Shown here: positions 48,561-61,075 of the stretch, one piece after another
How the letters are laid out: each line of letters opens with the position of its first letter
Position numbering within the stretch: position 1 is the first letter of the stretch
NCBI RefSeq assembly: GCF_020740795.1
Contig: NC_067287.1
Span: 18,119,501 to 18,183,500, forward strand
DNA from: Apus apus
Taxonomy: Eukaryota > Chordata > Aves > Apodiformes > Apodidae
Direction of reading: 5' to 3'
DNA: 64,000 nucleotides
Made by a program: the position numbers and the translations under genes
Notes under the pieces: generated by a model
Databases searched by the model: none
Told to the model about the DNA's origin: nothing
What the model saw: only the letters and a program-made list of their open reading frames with translations

Positions 48561-51500
48561 AGCAGTATGAGCACTAGAAATTGGGGCTTTCATTAAACTT
48601 TCAGTTTCTCAAAAGGAAAATTAAGATAAAGGTATGGTAATAATTCTGGATAGTGTGTTTAACTTAATGCATACAACTGTAATGAAATAATAAAATATCT
48701 GTAAAAATAAATTATCTTAGTGTTAACATATAGTTTAATTTGCATTTTAATATTGAAAGTGTTGGTATTCACCGTTCTATTCTACTGCAGATTATTTCTG
48801 TGCATAGTTCTGATTGTTAGTCATGTAACTATTTTATTGCTATGGGAAGTCATTGCTGGATCACGTAGTAGATTGTTGAAGTTACCTGTGCAACGTAGGT
48901 AGCATTTGGACATGCTCTAATACTATGAAATGAGATTGAGGAATCAGTTTTGTTGCTAAAAAGCAAAAAATCCAAAAATCCAAAAGCAGAAGCAGCTTTG
49001 ACTGTCTTTTCACACAATTTTGTGAATGCTTTTCATCTAGCAGATAAGTTATTTCTAATATTTAAAGCTGTGGATCCCTCCATCTGGCAGGATGGAAGTA
49101 GGCCATTCCTTCTGGATATTGCTGATGGTTAGTGTAACTCTGCTTGTTGCACTTCCAGAATCTCAAAACACTGACTTGCCTGTTACTTCCTCTTCCAGTT
49201 CTTCCACTTCACCACAGCTTTCTGGGTGCTGGAGAAGAGGAGGATCACCAACCCAAAGTTCACATTTAGAAGGACTGCTGGGAATGGAACCTATTGTGGA
49301 GTTTTCATCTTCCTGCCAGATAAGACGTGCACTTTGAATGTATACTTTGGTTTTTTTGGTGCACAATTCACAGCAATAAATATTTTTTGCATTTTGCTAT
49401 ATTTAGAGGCATGGCTTTTTTTATCTGTATGTGTATAATTCCCAACAAGTACATTTCTGTGACAAGCTCAAGATCTTAATGAAAAGGAAGAGCTTAGGGT
49501 CCTACATAACAGGCTGTGTATTATAAATGGGTAGCTTGCATACACAGCTAGAACATCAGATACCTTAAATGCTATATGCATTTTTTTTCATTAGTAGTGG
49601 CATACTGTCTCTGATGCACACTCAAAAATTCTGCTGCTTTGAAGAAACTAGGTCAGTGGATTCCATTAAAAAAACAAAATGGTCTAGGTAAAACTCTCTT
49701 CCTGTCCAGCTTGTTGCAATACAGTGGGTTTTTTTGTGTGTTTTTGTTTGTTTGTTTGTTTTGGGTTTTTTTTGAGAGTTAAACTCAGATTATCCTATTT
49801 GAATACAGGTGGAATCACCTTCAACTGCTTGTATTTGTTTAATCCCACCTAAAGCTTTTCCCCAAGAAGGTGTGGATGTGGTGTTCTGGATATTTTTTGT
49901 GTGTATTCTTTCTTTGTTGTATTTTTTTTTTGTGGTAGGTTGTTTTTTTTAACTTTTTTTTCTTTTTAAGAGCTCAGTTTATCTAAGAAACTTTCAATGG
50001 CTCTTCATCTGTAACAGTAAAATCACTTGCTGAGTAGGTCTTACATGGGAAACCCATTCCATGATTCACTCTAAATTCTCTAAAAGAAAATTATTCAAAC
50101 AAGAGAAGCAGTTTTGATAAAAATATTTTGTGAAAATTTAGGTCTCAATGGATAGCAACTGTCAGCTTTATTACCCAGATTTTTGTAACTGAAATTTATA
50201 TTAGATTTTTAATTCCTTAGTCAGTGAAATTATGGGGAGTGCACATAACTCCCTCTAACATAAGTAGAGAAAGTAAAATAACTTTCAGTTTTGAGTGATG
50301 GAAAAAAATATGATGCATGGAGATTGCTGTGTGCATAGGATTTTTTTAAAAGATCCAGTTGTCTGTTCTCTGTGCTTCCAGCCCGTGAGTGGTGTCATGT
50401 GTAATCCTGCACTTTTCTGTTTATTCCCATGGTGATATAAGTCTACTAAATCTAATGATTTTTTTTAAATCTCAGTGCATTTGATTAAACTTTTTTGGAT
50501 CCCTGCTCATAACTTGCATTATAGTAACTAAACTTGAGGCAGTCACAAATTAAATGTTCAGATCCTGTTGCTTATGACTGAAATACATTAATTACATGTA
50601 TTTGTGTATATTTAAATTTCTTACAAGTAAGTTTTCCTGGTGATATAAAGTACTGAATATATACACAGTGTACAAGTGCTTTTATTTGTGCAGTCAACAA
50701 TTTTCCAGGAGATTTTTTCTGAAAGCAAAATAATAACTTGTATTATCTGAATTGTACAAAATCTATTATACAAACAGGATTTGCTGCAGTTCATAGTCGT
50801 GTAGTATTTCTGTAGACTAAGTTTTCACACTTTCATTGTATTTCCAACTTTACAATATTGTAAAGTTTCAGTATAGAAAATGTAAATAACACATAAAAGA
50901 GGCAAATGGCTCCTATGGGGGGCTTTAGTTTAATTAATCTGATTTCCATTCTAAAAAGAATAGCCATATTCTGCATTCATGAATAATCAACTTTCCAAGT
51001 GAGCATTACAAACCTCCAAGTAGCTAGAATAAAGAAAAATGTTTCTTCATTAATAGTTCTATCTATTACTCATACATAGAGGTACAGTGAGAAAAAGTAA
51101 GCTTGCCATGGAGATGTCATCATGCAATTACAAGCTCTGGGATATACTTCTTTAGTATCATTGGTAAAACTTGGAGTCATTGTGATTTTCCTGTGAGATC
51201 TGTAGATTTTTTTACATTTTTTTTCCCCCATTAAGCTATTTGCTATTAAAAGTCTAATATACTTTTTCAAGTTTAGAAAAAAAATAAATGTGTAGAGTAG
51301 ATGCAGTATGTAAGTGACACCAGGACTGCTGTATTATATAAGTACATGTTCTTCCTAATAAAACTGAAGGAAATTTCAGGTTCAGAGTAATCATGTTAAA
51401 GAACCTTCTGCATGCTTTTTTTATTCTGAATAAGTAAGAAGCTACTTAAAAATTAATTCTGCGTCTGGACAGCTGTTGAAAATATGCCAATGCCTGCATA

Positions 51501-54500
51501 CCAAGTCTGTCTCCAGTCTGAATAATTTTTACAGTTTACCAGTACTTTAATTCAAAATTTGATGTTAAATTTGAAACTGAGACTAGGTTCCTTGCTGTTT
51601 GCACATGGCTGCTAGGTGCTACAGATCAAACAAGTGCACCCCTCTGTATTTTAGTGGCATTTGCATTAGTGATATTGAGGTAAAAATAAACCAATAGGGA
51701 GCATCAAGGATGCATTTTTGTTTGTATGCAAAAAAGGAGGTGGGGAAAAAACACCCAAATCTGGGAACTTCATTACATGCATGATTACAACCATATGGAG
51801 CAGTTGCAAGTAATGGTGTGGGTTTGAATAAAGTGTCACAAAATATTAATAGTTTTAAAACAAAAAACCCCAAGCTCCCAAACCAGTAGGTTCAGCACAC
51901 AGACCTTGCTTATCAGCTTTCACTTGTAGTTGCTCCTGTTAATGAGTGTAGGTTAGTGTTTCCTGCTGTGTCAGTCACTATACTGCCCTCAGTACACCAC
52001 TCCTACTGGAACTGGAAGCTCTCGGTTTGTCTGGAAGTGGAGGGCAGCTCTCTCTGACATGAACAGAATTAATCTACACTTGACCAAGGGTAGCACAAGA
52101 TTAATTTGGCAGCAGTTTCCTACAAGCAAAGTTCATTATCCTGCCACAGATAGAGTGCAGTGAATGTAAAGCCCAGTCACAGGGCTCAGGAACAAGTATT
52201 GATTCCTTCTACAAAGAGCTCAGTGCTATGGGTGCTGAGCCACAGAAATGCCAGTCTTGGTGAAAGAAAAGATGAAACTCTTAGAACTGAAGTGGCTTTT
52301 TCCAAAATACTGTCCATTTCCATAATTTCTCTCACCAAAATTTTACTGGATTTTACTCAATTCCAGGTGACTGAAAGTATGCTGCTCTACAGGAACTAAG
52401 AACTCTGGGAATTGTAGCCTTTTAGAAGCCATTAGCTTTTTCTATGACAAAATGCCATCAATTTGAGATTCTGAAAGATGTAAGAGGGAGGAAAAGAATG
52501 TCTATAATACTACCACCAAAATGTAAAAAAGTATTTTATGACAAATAATTAAAGTTGGCAATGTCACAATGAATTACCAACTGATATGTGTAATTTCCCA
52601 GTACAACTAGCTTGGAAAATATCACATGTGGTGCATTTTAGGAACCTGTGGATGTTTTTGTGGAAAAAAATTCTTAGGTTTTCCTTAATGAAGTAAATTT
52701 TTGTAGTTGGTGATACTGAAAATGCCACTTTACTGTTGATGCCACATAAACATTTTAGAAGCATCCAAAAGCCAATTTCTGGCTCTGCAGAAGTATTGTT
52801 TAAAATAACAAACTGTTTCTCTAAGACAGATCGGTACATGGGGAAAGAAATAATTCTGTGTGTATATATTTATAGAGCAAATAGATGAATGGAGAAGAGG
52901 TGGCCACCACCCAATTCCCAATCTGAGAAAAATGTGATCACATATAGCTGCTCACTCCACTGGAAAGAGCGATTTTGTATTAAAACTAACATATGAAAAG
53001 TGAGACTTTAAATACTAGCATAGACTTCTGTTCACAGTGTAAGGATAATTAACAGAAGAGTATAGAAACATTAAAGCTTCTAATCTGCAGGGGGTTAGTA
53101 TGTACAATTTCCATTTGTGGAATCCTGCCTTTTGCTACACTGCTAGTGCAGTTTATTCTAGTTGTGCCCAGGCTAGCTCAGCAGATCTCAAACTGGAGGA
53201 CACAGAATTAATCTGTGGGCAAAACTCAAGTTTCTTCACCTTATCAGGCAGCTAGAGGCCATGTGAAGCTTTTTGGATGTTACTTATTATGTTCATGAGT
53301 CACGGAGAAGTCATGAGTGATCTGTGCTCACCAGAGAGATTTCTAGGATATAATCTGCAGTGGGAGAAGGGAAGACTGGTTCATCCATGGGCAGCAGCTG
53401 TGAGATGGGAGACTAGATAACATGTTTTTGCTGAGTGAAATAAGTGTGGGAACATGAGAAAAAGACATGCCATTCATCACGTGCTTCCTGGAAAACAGCA
53501 GAGTTAGGTAGGTCAAGATACTAGACCATGTATTACTGTAAACCTGTGCAGGTAGATGGATGTGCCATGCAAACAGTGCAGGTTGCTGCACAGCTCATAT
53601 ATTGAAAAACATCACAATCTATTGTTTGCTTTAAACACTGAGCTAGACCCAGGGCTGGTGGAAGTTAGTGAACTTCATTAAGGGCTCTGCTGATTTGTAC
53701 CATCTCACCTCTCATGTTTGGAGTGATTGTCCCAGTTGCTTTGATACTTCAGCTACATTAGCTATTCTTGATTTTCCAGGATACTTCTCTGTATCTACAA
53801 GTTATACATATTTTTAGCCACAGGTTTTAAATGTAAATCACTAAGATGAATGTTCCTAAGCTCAAGCAAGACTAAAACTTATCTCCTACAGTCCTGAAAG
53901 CTGCTATAGGTATGTGGCAGCAGTCTGTTGTCATGTGTGGGTATGCAATCCTTATGTTATACCAGCTTGATTGGGATAACACAGACCCATCTCTATCAAG
54001 TCAGAAACAGACTGGCCTTAAAGAGAACCCTGCCCAGGAAAAAAAAAAGAAAAAAAAGAAAAAGAGACAATTTTTGCTGATTGAAAAAATATAACACACT
54101 TCCAAACCCAACAGTTTCTACCTGTACACAGAAGAAAAAAACTTTGAGCACTGAGTCATAAACTGCTTAACAGTACCTCAGAAAGAGTAGATGGCATCTG
54201 AGAAGGCAGATCTTTCCTTGGCAGGGAAGGGGCAGTTAGAGTATTGCCAGCCATGTTGTCATCCTTCATGTTTTGCTTCTTCAGTCACTGGCAGATGTCT
54301 AGGGAGCTTAAAATCTCCATAACTTTGCGAAGTCTCCCCATTTAAGATTTCTCGTATTGATAAATACAGACAAAGTTAAGGGAGGGAACAAAACCTCTTT
54401 GAGCCAAGAATAGGAGGAAGGGATGGAACTTTTCCTTCACTTGGACTGGTGGAAATAGTTGTCACTTTTCCCCAACACTCTTTCCCCAGTCCACCTGTTC

Positions 54501-55600
54501 TGTGCAGTCTCTTTGCATTAATGTTAAATACCAAGCGATGCAATTGGACAAAGGGCATTTTGTAAAGCAATGCTCATGCATTATTCTTTTTTTTCATTAA
54601 TTTTATTTTTAATCTATACCAGACTGTTTTAAATGTAGCATACCACAGACTTTTTTAGAAAATGTGCTTGTTCTTTGTAACAGACATGAATATTAGTTAC
54701 TAGATTGAGATAGAGCAGAAGTTGTTCATATTTGCTATTTAAAAAAAGCAGGAGCTGTTTTGATTCATTATTCAGCACTCCTGTTTCAGTGGTATATGCA
54801 GGCAGAGATTCTGACTGGCCCAGTGATGCTGTCACCTAGGATCTGATCCTGCAAGGCACTAGGCAGTGCAGACCTCCCGTCCTTGTGGTAGAAGTAAGAG
54901 CAGTCAGCATGTTGTAGCAGTTGGACCTTTCAGCAGTCAATAGCAGCATGAGGCAGAAGAAAATCTGATCTTGTATGGGAAGGGTTGGTTTTTCTTTTCA
55001 CTTACAAAGGTATTCAGTTAATTAATTTTTATATCTTTGTATGCAAAGCTAAAGCAGAGCCTTGCTCAGTCACTCAACATGCACATTAATTATAAATAAG
55101 GGAAGATTCTGCCACTGTGAGTTTATTAACTGGCTGTGTATGACTAAAAATGTGTTTTTTCATTCTAACCTCAATTTATAATATATGTATCTATTAATGT
55201 GAGGGTTGACCACTATTGCATTACATTGTAGCACTGGCGTATAACAGAGGGTTTAATTTGGTTTCAGTTAAATAAATAAAAAAAACCCCAACAAACAACT
55301 GCTCCCCTGCTAACTAGATTACATGCTTTTCTGAAACCAGTTTTAGAGGCATTTCACATTAAAGCATTCAGTTTAGAAAATGGTGAACACTTTTAAATAT
55401 TTGAAAAGACTATTAAAAAGGTCAGTTCATTCTAAAATAAACACAACATTTGAAGCAGAATAATATTTTAATAAAATTAAATCTAAGTATTCACAGAGCA
55501 TTTTGCACATACAGTACATACTGTATTTAAAGCCTACAGACCTTAAATAATTTTATTCTAATATAGTCAGCTTTGGACACAAGCTAAGCTTACTCATTTT
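48561..55600. other. Intergenic region between the CR1/LTR cluster and KCNH7
   Basis: About 7 kb of AT-rich DNA. I looked for grancalcin EF-hand exons on the plus strand and saw none. No other gene, RNA or repeat family is recognised apart from T-rich and A-rich runs (for example 49720-49770 and 54040-54062). Confidence 0.55.
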
Positions 55601-55639
55601 GTAATAAGAAAATTTATAATTGTTCCTGAAAGTGATTTT

Positions 55640-55830
55640 ACATATATACATATATATATCTATCTATCTATATCTATACTCCTACATGTTAGTGTAGGTA
55701 TATACACACACTTGTGTGTATGCGTGTATATAAATATATACACACATATATACACACATATGTACATATATAAAATACACACATGCGCACATACTGGAAT
55801 GTGTGCGTGGTGTATGTGTGAGTCCACATA
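55640..55830. repeat. Complex AT/GT/ATCT microsatellite
   Basis: Mixed blocks of TATA, ATCT, ACAC and TGTG units extend over nearly 200 bp, about 1 kb downstream of the KCNH7 stop codon. Open frames inside it are repeat artefacts. Confidence 0.92.
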
Positions 55831-56303
55831 CATATATAGCTATCTGGGTCATTGTAGAGGGGCCTGACAGTAAAAACAGATAACTGCAAAAAACCACCCT
55901 AATAATTATAAAACAATAATGTGTAAAGTATTTTTTAATTAAACAAATTGTTAATAATTTGTATTGAACAAAAGGAACACAGTCTTCTGTTTTATATAGA
56001 AATCAGATTTATTGCATTTGATTATGTCTGTGTGACAGATGAAGAGTACCTGCCTGCTCGTGACAGCTAACTTCTGTGATGCAATTTTGTTTTCTAAAAG
56101 TGCTGGAAACAAATTATTCAATTAATGCAGTTTTGTGGAAGCAACCTATGGTGATACTTTCCAGCATGGGGCTAAGTTTTCCTGTCTTAAAATACAGCCC
56201 CACTTCAGCTGGTTTGGAAGGAGGCTGGTTTCTCTGTCCTAATTTTTTGAAACCCAGAAGACTTGGTTACCTTACTCTTTCTCTAGATTCTCAATCACTG
56301 TGA

Positions 56304-56309
56304 TTTATT
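56304..56309 (-). terminator. Candidate KCNH7 polyadenylation signal
   Basis: AATAAA on the minus strand, about 500 bases after the stop codon. A second hexamer is at 56008-56013. Which one is used cannot be told from sequence alone. Confidence 0.3.
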
Positions 56310-56602
56310 GTGAAAAGCTCACTACAAGAAAGGTATATCAATTTTCCAAAGTGAACTAGAAAAAAATTTTGCTTGGATTTTAGTGTGGTCAGGTAGGAAT
56401 TTTTTCTATGTGAATTATTGTTATTTGTCTCCTATTTGTCTGAAGACATGTCCACGATAAAATACTATTTCCATGACAGCAGTAAATGGTAATCTCCATG
56501 CAATGTAAACTGTAATTTCAGAACATGCATGTTATTAAAAAAAATTAAAAATATAAGGTGCCTTGAGAATGCTGGCAGTTTTACATTTGGAACATACAAT
56601 TA

Positions 56603-56623
56603 GTGTGTGTGTGTATATATATA
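56603..56623. repeat. (GT)n(AT)n microsatellite
   Basis: GTGTGTGTGT runs directly into ATATATATAT, within the probable KCNH7 3' UTR. Confidence 0.88.
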
Positions 56624-56811
56624 TTTACATCAGAACTGCTCAACTTTACCTTGCAAGCTTCGGATTTAGGAAAATATACAGTACTTTTGCATATAATGGT
56701 ATATTCCTTGTAGCCCCTGAGTCAAGTATAGAGGAATTAAATAAAAAAAGGAAAAAAACCCCAGCCATTAAAAGCACTTAGATTTTTATGTGAAGTAATA
56801 GTATAAAAGTA

Positions 56812-57078
56812 TTATTTCCCAGGAAGACCAGGATCAGAAACATGCCTATGAAGACTCAAGATTCCTACAGTGCTTAGTGAAGATTCTGGCAAGGAAGGGT
56901 GCCTAATTGGCTGGAGATAAGTTTTACAACGCTGTGGGGGACACTCTACAGACCGGTCATGTTCTTGATCTAATAAAGAAGCCAGGTTGTCTTCTGAGGC
57001 TGTGTTAAGATGCACTCCACTTGAGAGGGATTCTTTGGATTTAAGTTTTGATTTTTCAAGGTCTAGAAATTCAGGACA
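56812..57078 (-). CDS. KCNH7: KCNH7 last coding exon
   Basis: It encodes [36 protein letters not shown], the segment [15 protein letters not shown] and the terminal [12 protein letters not shown], then TAA. The acceptor is CTCCCTTCCAG. The 3' UTR continues to lower coordinates. Confidence 0.96.
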   Translation of the reverse strand, partial: CPEFLDLEKSKLKSKESLSSGVHLNTASEDNLASLLDQEHDRSVECPPQRCKTYLQPIRHPSLPESSLSTVGILSLHRHVSDPGLPGK

Positions 57079-60000
57079 CTGGAAGGGAGGAGAAGAAACA
57101 GGATGATAATAATTAAATCAGTCTTTTCCAGGCTCTTGTTCTTCTCAAAATTAGCAAATGCAGGCAGGTCAATGCTCAGAAAGTGTGGTTTACACCCATA
57201 TCTGATATCTGTCATTTCTTATAACTTCTTAAAAGAGCATGATAATTAAGTAATCCATCTGATTATAAGATCACTGTATGGGTCTCTACATCCATCACAG
57301 AAAAAAGTAGCCTCTGAAGCTGTGCTATTTACATCCACTGTGGAGGTGCTAGGTCAAAATGATAATTTCATATTCCTTATACTAGTGAACAAGCACCTAG
57401 ATTGGTATGCGTTTCTTCCATCATAAGGTAAAAAGGTTAGCAAACGTCTTACTGGACATGTACATACCTGAGATGAAGGACTGAAAGTTCTGTCTGTTTT
57501 AATCGATGCTGCAGGCTGAAGCTTTTGTATCACCCGGATTGCTGGCTGCTGATACTCTGCACCTGCAGCCACCATGCTATAGGCAGGTGGGATGAGCGTT
57601 GACTGCCTTTGCAGAAGCTGCAGGATGGTTTGGATGTCAGCAGTCATTTGGGATTCAAGCCTGGAGAAGTAGCACAAAATCCATTAACTTACGGTAAGGA
57701 ATAGCACTGATTACAGATGCATTCAAGAAGGACCAGCAACTTACTAATAAAAAGCACAGTGCTGCTTGGTGTGACATGACCATGTCCTATGTGGGAGAGA
57801 ACAGAAGAGGGAGTAGTGAGCCCTTCCAAAGCTTGCTGTCTCCCTTTTCTTTGCAGAACGTAGCTACATGCTTGTCTCTGATCTTTTTGCTACATTAACC
57901 CGGAGTACATTACTGTTCTTTATGTTTGCAACAAAAAGTAACACCGAGGATCAGGTCTTTGGTTGAAATTAACTCTAATAAATGTACTCTCTTAATTGTA
58001 AGGAAATTGATTTGTACTGGCTGAGGGTGACACGCTATTTCTGATGTGACAAGTCTGACACTCCCAATGCTAATACAATGCACTGAAATAAGCAGAAAAC
58101 CACATTTATGTTTTTCCACGCTTAGAAAATGAAATATGCTTTCAAGATCACAAAAAAACCAGCTCAAGTCTCTTTGCTGTGAAAATGTATTCAGACTCAT
58201 TCAGGCCTCAGAATTAATGTCAACATTTCTGAGGTTCAAATTCAGTAACTTTTTTCTCTTTTTTTCCCACCTTTTCATACATTTGTATATGACTTCTGAA
58301 ACACTTGAGCTGCTTATGTCGTCCATACTTACAATTCCATAGTACTGAAATGATTTTCAAATGGTCTTGCTGAGGTCCATGACAAACTCAACAATAGGCC
58401 TATGGTGCCTCCCCAGCTGCTGGAAGGCTACAGAACATGCTATGACAGACTGTAATACAGATATGGCCTTCTGTATTGCAGCTCATCTTCTGACACAGTA
58501 AACAAAGATTTGTCAGCAGCCTCTGATGTTGTGAATATTACTACTTGGGCTCCCTACAGCAGCAGAATTGATCCTGATTTTTGCTTTTACCAGGTGCTTC
58601 ACTGTTTGGTATTATTTTTTATCATGTTTCAGTTGTCCATTGCCTTTGTCATTTATTTATAAAACCATCTATGAAATGGATCCAAAAGTATGCCCAAAGG
58701 ACATTTAAGGTGCTGTTTCTTCCTTTATGAGGAAAAGCTGGTTCTATGGCATCAGGTCTCATAAAGAAAGGCCCAGACATGGAAGTTGCAGCCAAACATG
58801 CCCCCCTCGCTCTCTTGTTCAGCTCCCTTGGGTTCTTTGCTCCTTGCAAAAGTGCTGATCTCACACAGGCGTGATGCTGATTCCACAGGGGTAAATACTG
58901 CAGTAGCAGCAGCATGCTGCCATCCAGAGACCTTCCATCTGCTAAACCTGGGCCTTAACATCTCAGTGAATAAAAGGGATTCAGCACTGGAGTACTTGTA
59001 TCAACAACAGTTTTGGCTTTGAATTAATTCTAAAATTGCTCCCTTCTTACTTTGCTAGCACTTGATGGGAGTTGTGTCTTACTTAAAAATCAAAGAGTAC
59101 CTCTGATAGTCTTTATTTTCATAATTGCATAAATAACTTCTCCCTCCTTTATCCAAAATTTAAAATATGCCCATGTCATGCCACCCAAAGGTGAACAAAC
59201 AGGGGAACCTTAGATGCTGGGCCTCAGCCTCCTTGAAATTCCAATTGCTTAAACAGGAGAAACAGAGATAGCTCTAGGGATGTATTCCTCGTACAATGGA
59301 TTCCCAGTCTTCTATATAATTTAATAACTTGAGTGTTTTGCCAAGTCTCTAACTTGACATGGAAAAGATCAGGAAGAAGTGACCCTGCTTTATAGTCCAG
59401 AAGGTAAGATCTGACATAAGCAGGATAGAAAATTGTCTTTTATATTCATAAAAGACCCAGCACAGCCCCAAATCCTGAAAGCATGAAAAGCCTCAAAAAC
59501 ACATGAAAAAAGTTAAAGAATAAAATTATTTAATAAAATCCATAACACTTAAAATCTTAGTTTATCAGCAATGATAATATTTTCTCACTCAAAAAAATAC
59601 TGAGAACTTGCATAAGAATTGGCTAAAGACTATGAGTAAATTTGAGATATAACTTCAGTTTCAAGAGCTTAAGACTTAAGTAAAAGAAATGTAGCTACAC
59701 AGTAAAGATGGGGAACATGCAGCTGTTTAGTTACGTGACATATACATTTATTTAGATTGCTCAACTTTGCTGCAATTAGAAATTACAACAATTTAGGCTT
59801 ACATGTTAAAAATGTCTTTTTAATGTACTACGTAGTATATGGAAATGAAAAATACTATAGTTTTATTGGCTTATGGTAGATGAAGGAAGCAGTATTCTGC
59901 TAACCTGGCTTTAAACCAGTTGCTAAAATATACAGCACAAAATGCCAATGAAGAGCTACTAAAGTATAATTAAGGCTGAGTGTGTGTCATAGTATTTGCC

Positions 60001-61075
60001 ATGGAAAAATATTGAAAGTAATGGAATTGCAGAGTAAAAATAATAAAAAAGCCACAGACCTGAGCACAGGGCAATTTGAAATTAAGTTAAATGACATGGT
60101 AAATTATAGTGTAGGATGGATCAAAAATCAGTAACTGTATTTGTAATATGCTATAAGTCATGCTGCTTAGCTGCCAGCAGAGTAGTATTATCAGAGAGCA
60201 AAAGAGAGAAGGAAGAGATGTGTTATTAAGTAAAGGTAATAATGGATTCTGACAAAGCAAGCATCTAACAGTTAATAGTCTTTTGCCTTTGCATACACCC
60301 ATTTCTTACTTATTATAGAGACAGTTGCAAAATAAGTTAATGCATCAAAAAGTGAATTTCCCTTTTTAAACAAGGCATCTGGTTTATCTCGGCTTTTCAG
60401 GAAAGAAAAAGTACTTCAGATATTGAAGATCCTGAAAAGTGTAATTTTATGGACATGTAAACATCTAGGAATCACTGTTGAGGGAACAGCATTCTGAGTG
60501 AGGCTAGATTTAAATTTACAGCTTCTTTGTTAAAAGCTTGTTTTCTAAATGGTCAATTGAAAGGCTCTTATGCAAGGCAATTCAGAGTAGCTAATGTGGG
60601 TATCTAAGGGTAAGTGACATGAATATTCTGGCAATGAATTACAAATTTTGCACCCAGCATAACCAGAATAGTTTTTTCAAGAATCTGGAAAATTGAAATT
60701 AGGTGATACTTAGGCTCCTCATACTACATCTAGATAACAAAGTAATATTCCCGTCAGGCATATTTTTGTAGTTTTGAGCTTTTGAATATCTGAGTGCTTT
60801 TTAGAAACTTCCTGTGCAAATTCATTCCTCCTGTAGCATCATTACTATCAGTTGCATTACGTACTCTCTCATACATATCCCTTTTTTGGTCATACTCTGT
60901 ATTTACCTGTTGAGTTGCTCTTGAAGTAAATCTAATCGATTCTCCACTTCCCCATATATAAAGTCACTTTCAGTTTCACAGATGCCCCACGTGACATGGG
61001 GTAATGCTGACGGAGCCGGGGAGTCCTGGTACTCCTGGATGTTCTCCTGTTCCCAGTCTCTTTTATCAGTGATAT
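56812..61075 (-). CDS. KCNH7: ERG3 potassium channel (Kv11.3), C-terminal part, last three coding exons
   Basis: Exons in transcript order are 60907-61075, 57468-57660 and 56812-57078. They join in one frame to about 209 codons ending in TAA. KCNH7 is the pore-forming subunit of a voltage-gated potassium channel of neurons. Only the cytoplasmic C-terminus is here. It carries the coiled-coil segment ([20 protein letters not shown], then [12 protein letters not shown]) used in tetramer assembly by ERG channels, and a Ser/Pro-rich tail ending [13 protein letters not shown], which is distinctive for KCNH7. The channel core and PAS domain lie beyond the right edge. Paralogues KCNH2 and KCNH6 share the coiled coil but not this tail. 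Confidence 0.95.
57468..57660 (-). CDS. KCNH7: KCNH7 penultimate coding exon
   Basis: It encodes [40 protein letters not shown] and [12 protein letters not shown]. The leucine-rich heptads continue the coiled coil. The acceptor is CTTCTCCAG and the donor GTATGT. It ends in phase 0. Confidence 0.95.
57661..60906 (-). other. KCNH7: KCNH7 intron before the penultimate coding exon
   Basis: About 3.2 kb of AT-rich intron. No repeat family or extra exon recognised. Confidence 0.7.
60907..61075 (-). CDS. KCNH7: KCNH7 exon, start of C-terminal coiled coil
   Basis: It encodes [40 protein letters not shown] and [15 protein letters not shown]. The acceptor is TTTTTCATCAG and the donor GTAAAT. It starts after one base of a split codon and ends with two bases (AG) completed by G from the next exon. 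Confidence 0.93.

Noticed and set aside
48950-49132. Open frame with Asp/Gly residues resembling an EF-hand, considered as a grancalcin exon
   Set aside because: The spacing does not fit an EF-hand loop, there are no suitable splice sites and no other grancalcin segments flank it.
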